Shown: positions 6,792 to 8,136 of the stretch, one piece after another
Layout of the letters: each line of letters begins with the position of its first letter
Position numbering within the stretch: the stretch's first letter is position 1
NCBI GenBank assembly: GCA_012513395.1
Contig: JAAZCH010000152.1
Coordinates: 1 to 8,136 of the forward strand
DNA: 8,136 nucleotides
Direction: 5' to 3'
DNA from: Tissierellia bacterium
GTDB lineage: Bacteria; Bacillota_A; Clostridia; Tissierellales; Peptoniphilaceae
Translations under genes and position numbers: made by a program
Notes under the pieces: model-generated
Told to the model about the DNA's origin: nothing
Databases searched by the model: none
Seen by the model: the letters and a program-made list of their open reading frames with translations, nothing else

Positions 6792-7106
6792 CTACACCTT
6801 CCAATCTCTATTAAGTCTTAATAGTAGATTTACTGTGTTCCATACTTGACTTGATGCATTTACATTGTCAGCAAAGAAACCACCAGTTGAGCCATCTCTA
6901 CTTTCATAGAAATGACTTACAAGCATAATAATTGCTTGTTTTGTTGTTTCTGACATTTCATGTTCTTGATAGTATCCTTCTTCTATATGCTGATAGCTTT
7001 CTGCATAAGAGATTGCAGCAGTGATGAATTGTTTTAGTAATTCATCATCTACTGAATGTTCTAATATAAGATTTTGTTTTACTTTAATTAATAACTCTTC
7101 AATCAC
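6792..7106 (-). CDS. Head-tail connector protein, HK97 gp6-like
   Basis: A 104-residue mostly helical protein of the gp6-like connector family, which forms a ring under the portal and starts the neck. Visible features are the N-terminal helix ELLIKVKQNL, an acidic turn and helix SVDDELLKQFITAAISYAESY (18-38, the D-x-x-L...A-x-x-Y pattern of the family), a second helix KQAIIMLVSHFYESRDG (56-72), and the closing VNLLLRLNRDW (92-102). It directly follows the major capsid gene and precedes the closure gene, as expected. It starts with GTG at 7106-7104; the ribosome site GGAGGT ends 8 nt upstream and there is no ATG nearby in frame before residue 51 (Met in HEMSET), which would remove the first two helices. 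Confidence 0.87.
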   Translation of the reverse strand: MIEELLIKVKQNLILEHSVDDELLKQFITAAISYAESYQHIEEGYYQEHEMSETTKQAIIMLVSHFYESRDGSTGGFFADNVNASSQVWNTVNLLLRLNRDWKV

Positions 7107-7114
7107 TGCTATTT

Positions 7115-7120
7115 ACCTCC
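7115..7120 (-). promoter_or_regulatory. Ribosome binding site that decides the GTG start of the connector
   Basis: GGAGGT lies in the 19-nt gap after the major capsid TAG and 8 nt before GTG (7106-7104). It is the only Shine-Dalgarno-like site in the gap and supports translation from GTG instead of the first in-frame ATG, which would give a severely truncated protein. Confidence 0.8.
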
Positions 7121-7125
7121 ATTCA

Positions 7126-8136
7126 CTATTTTGTAGTAGTTGTTGTTGTATTTGTAGTAGTTGTTTTTTCAGCAACAACTTTTAAGATTTGAACTGCCTC
7201 TGGAAGTACTAATTTTCCATCAACTCTTTCTTTTGCAACATAACCAATCATTCCATTACCAGCGAATAATTCTGTTAATTGTTTGAATGATCTTACACCT
7301 CTATCACCAATGTTGTAATAACTAAAATCACCAAATGCAATTGAGTCTTCTGGTGCATATTGAGAAGTATATACTGGATAACCAAGTAATCTATCTGGTT
7401 CTCCTTGTACTAATGATGGTTGCCACATATATGCTCCATTTCCATCTTTGTAAGTTCTAATTGTTGCTATCATTTTGTCATTCATAATAAATGCAGCATT
7501 TTTTCTATATGCTCTTTTTAAGTTATATACAAGTTCTATAATTGCATCTGCTCCTGTTGTTTTTGCTGTTATATAAGTACCACCACCAGTTGTTGCAAAT
7601 ATACCTGTAGGTTGTCCTTCTCCTGTTCCATTTAAAAACGCATTCTCTTCAGCATTTCCGATTGCCTTACCAAAGCTATCAATCAAGAAATTCTCTAAAC
7701 CGAATGCGTTATCATATAATAATTCTTCTGTTACTTTAACTGCAACGTGTAATTTATGTGCATCTAGGATTTTTTGGTCGAATGCTGCTTCTCCAAAAGA
7801 TAAAGTGTCACCTTCTTCAATCCAAGCTGCTGCAGGTGCAGTACTTGCAATATTTATTTTGTGTTCTCCACTTGTTTTAATATTTGTAGCTAAACTACGA
7901 ACAATATTATTTTCTTCTAATTTTTGGATTAATCTAGTGTCATATTCATCTGGTACTAAATATCCTCCATCTGCATCTACACCTTCTTGTAAGACATTTG
8001 ATACTTGTCTAAAGTTTGAACGTAATGCAGTTAACATTGCATCTTTATATTCATTTGATGCTCTTCCTGTTTTTACTTCGTTATCAACTTTTGATGGTCT
8101 TGTAACGATAGGAGTATTAACAGGTTTATTTAATTC
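7126..8136 (-). CDS. Major capsid protein, HK97 fold (N-terminus off window)
   Basis: The frame is open to the window edge: 336 residues plus TAG are visible, and the Met at 8037 is internal because 33 sense codons precede it. The sequence shows the phage_capsid family pattern: DADGGYLVPDEYD at the start of the N-arm/spine region, AAWIEEGDTLSFGEAAFDQ, the conserved HKLHVAVKVTEELLYDN of the long helix region, AFLNGTGEGQPTGIF, AAFIMNDKMIATIRTYKD, LLGYPVYTS, and IAFGDFSYYNIGDRG. HK97-type proteins assemble as hexamers and pentamers of the shell, usually after removal of an N-terminal delta domain; most of that domain, the protease and portal must lie beyond 8136. The extreme C-terminus is a Thr-rich tail (TTTTNTTTTTTK) not needed for the fold. 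Lys/Asp residues for an HK97-like isopeptide crosslink cannot be assigned by eye. Confidence 0.95.
   Translation of the reverse strand, partial: ELNKPVNTPIVTRPSKVDNEVKTGRASNEYKDAMLTALRSNFRQVSNVLQEGVDADGGYLVPDEYDTRLIQKLEENNIVRSLATNIKTSGEHKINIASTAPAAAWIEEGDTLSFGEAAFDQKILDAHKLHVAVKVTEELLYDNAFGLENFLIDSFGKAIGNAEENAFLNGTGEGQPTGIFATTGGGTYITAKTTGADAIIELVYNLKRAYRKNAAFIMNDKMIATIRTYKDGNGAYMWQPSLVQGEPDRLLGYPVYTSQYAPEDSIAFGDFSYYNIGDRGVRSFKQLTELFAGNGMIGYVAKERVDGKLVLPEAVQILKVVAEKTTTTNTTTTTTK
7130..7164 (-). repeat. Short direct repeat encoding the Thr-rich capsid tail
   Basis: A 14-nt direct repeat, ACAACTACTACAAA on the minus strand, occurs at 7164-7151 and again at 7143-7130, separated by 7 nt of the same ACA-type triplets. 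The period is 21 nt, so copies stay in frame. It encodes four Thr, one Asn and six Thr at the end of the major capsid protein, and can gain or lose in-frame units by slippage. Confidence 0.85.

Noticed and set aside
7126..8037. A major capsid gene beginning at the ATG at 8037.
   Set aside because: The frame stays open for 33 more codons to the window edge with capsid-like sequence, and no ribosome site precedes this ATG; it is an internal Met.
1..8136. A hidden defence, toxin or other accessory gene (moron) within the module.
   Set aside because: Genes are packed with gaps of at most about 20 nt, all on one strand, and each product fits a structural or assembly role; there is no room or composition break for a cargo gene.

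Overview
The window is the head-completion and tail module of a tailed phage or prophage with a long non-contractile (siphovirus-type) tail. All genes lie on the minus strand, so transcription runs from position 8136 towards 1. The DNA is visibly AT-rich and uses AGA/ATA/TTA-type codons. It has strong GGAGG-type ribosome sites, and its genes resemble those of phages from low-GC Bacillota. A clostridial host (Clostridium or Peptostreptococcaceae-like) is the best guess, but this is inferred from composition and family resemblance only. TGA is used as a stop and Trp is TGG, so the code is standard. Lysogenic versus lytic lifestyle cannot be decided here, because no integrase, repressor or att site is present.

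Layout in transcription order: major capsid protein (8136-7126, N-terminus off the window); gp6-like head-tail connector (7106-6792, GTG start); SPP1 gp16-like head-closure protein (6788-6456); HK97 gp10-like protein (6463-6032); probable tail terminator (6035-5691); phi13-family major tail tube protein (5690-5082); tail assembly chaperone gpG (5065-4682) with a -1 frameshifted extension gpGT ending at 4494; tape measure protein (4479-1900); distal tail protein Dit (1900-1202); and the N-terminal 400 residues of the tail-tip/tail-associated protein (1202 to beyond position 1). Genes are separated by at most about 20 nt or overlap by 1-8 nt. No gene-free stretch exceeds 300 bases: the 202 nt between the gpG stop and the tape-measure start is filled by the frameshift extension. 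No promoter, terminator, tRNA, IS element or CRISPR was seen.

Together the products make the capsid shell, the neck that closes the filled head, the terminator that caps the tail tube, the tube itself, the chaperones that load tube subunits onto the tape measure, the tape measure that sets tail length, and the start of the baseplate.

The most informative signal is a complete programmed -1 frameshift cassette: A_AAA_AAC at 4703-4697, a 4-nt spacer, and a 16-bp hairpin (4692-4656) that contains the gpG stop codon. The shifted frame encodes a 67-residue T domain. Its stop codon runs directly into a consensus Shine-Dalgarno for the tape measure. I do not see a new defence system or other undescribed system; the accessory interest is in details of this otherwise conventional module.
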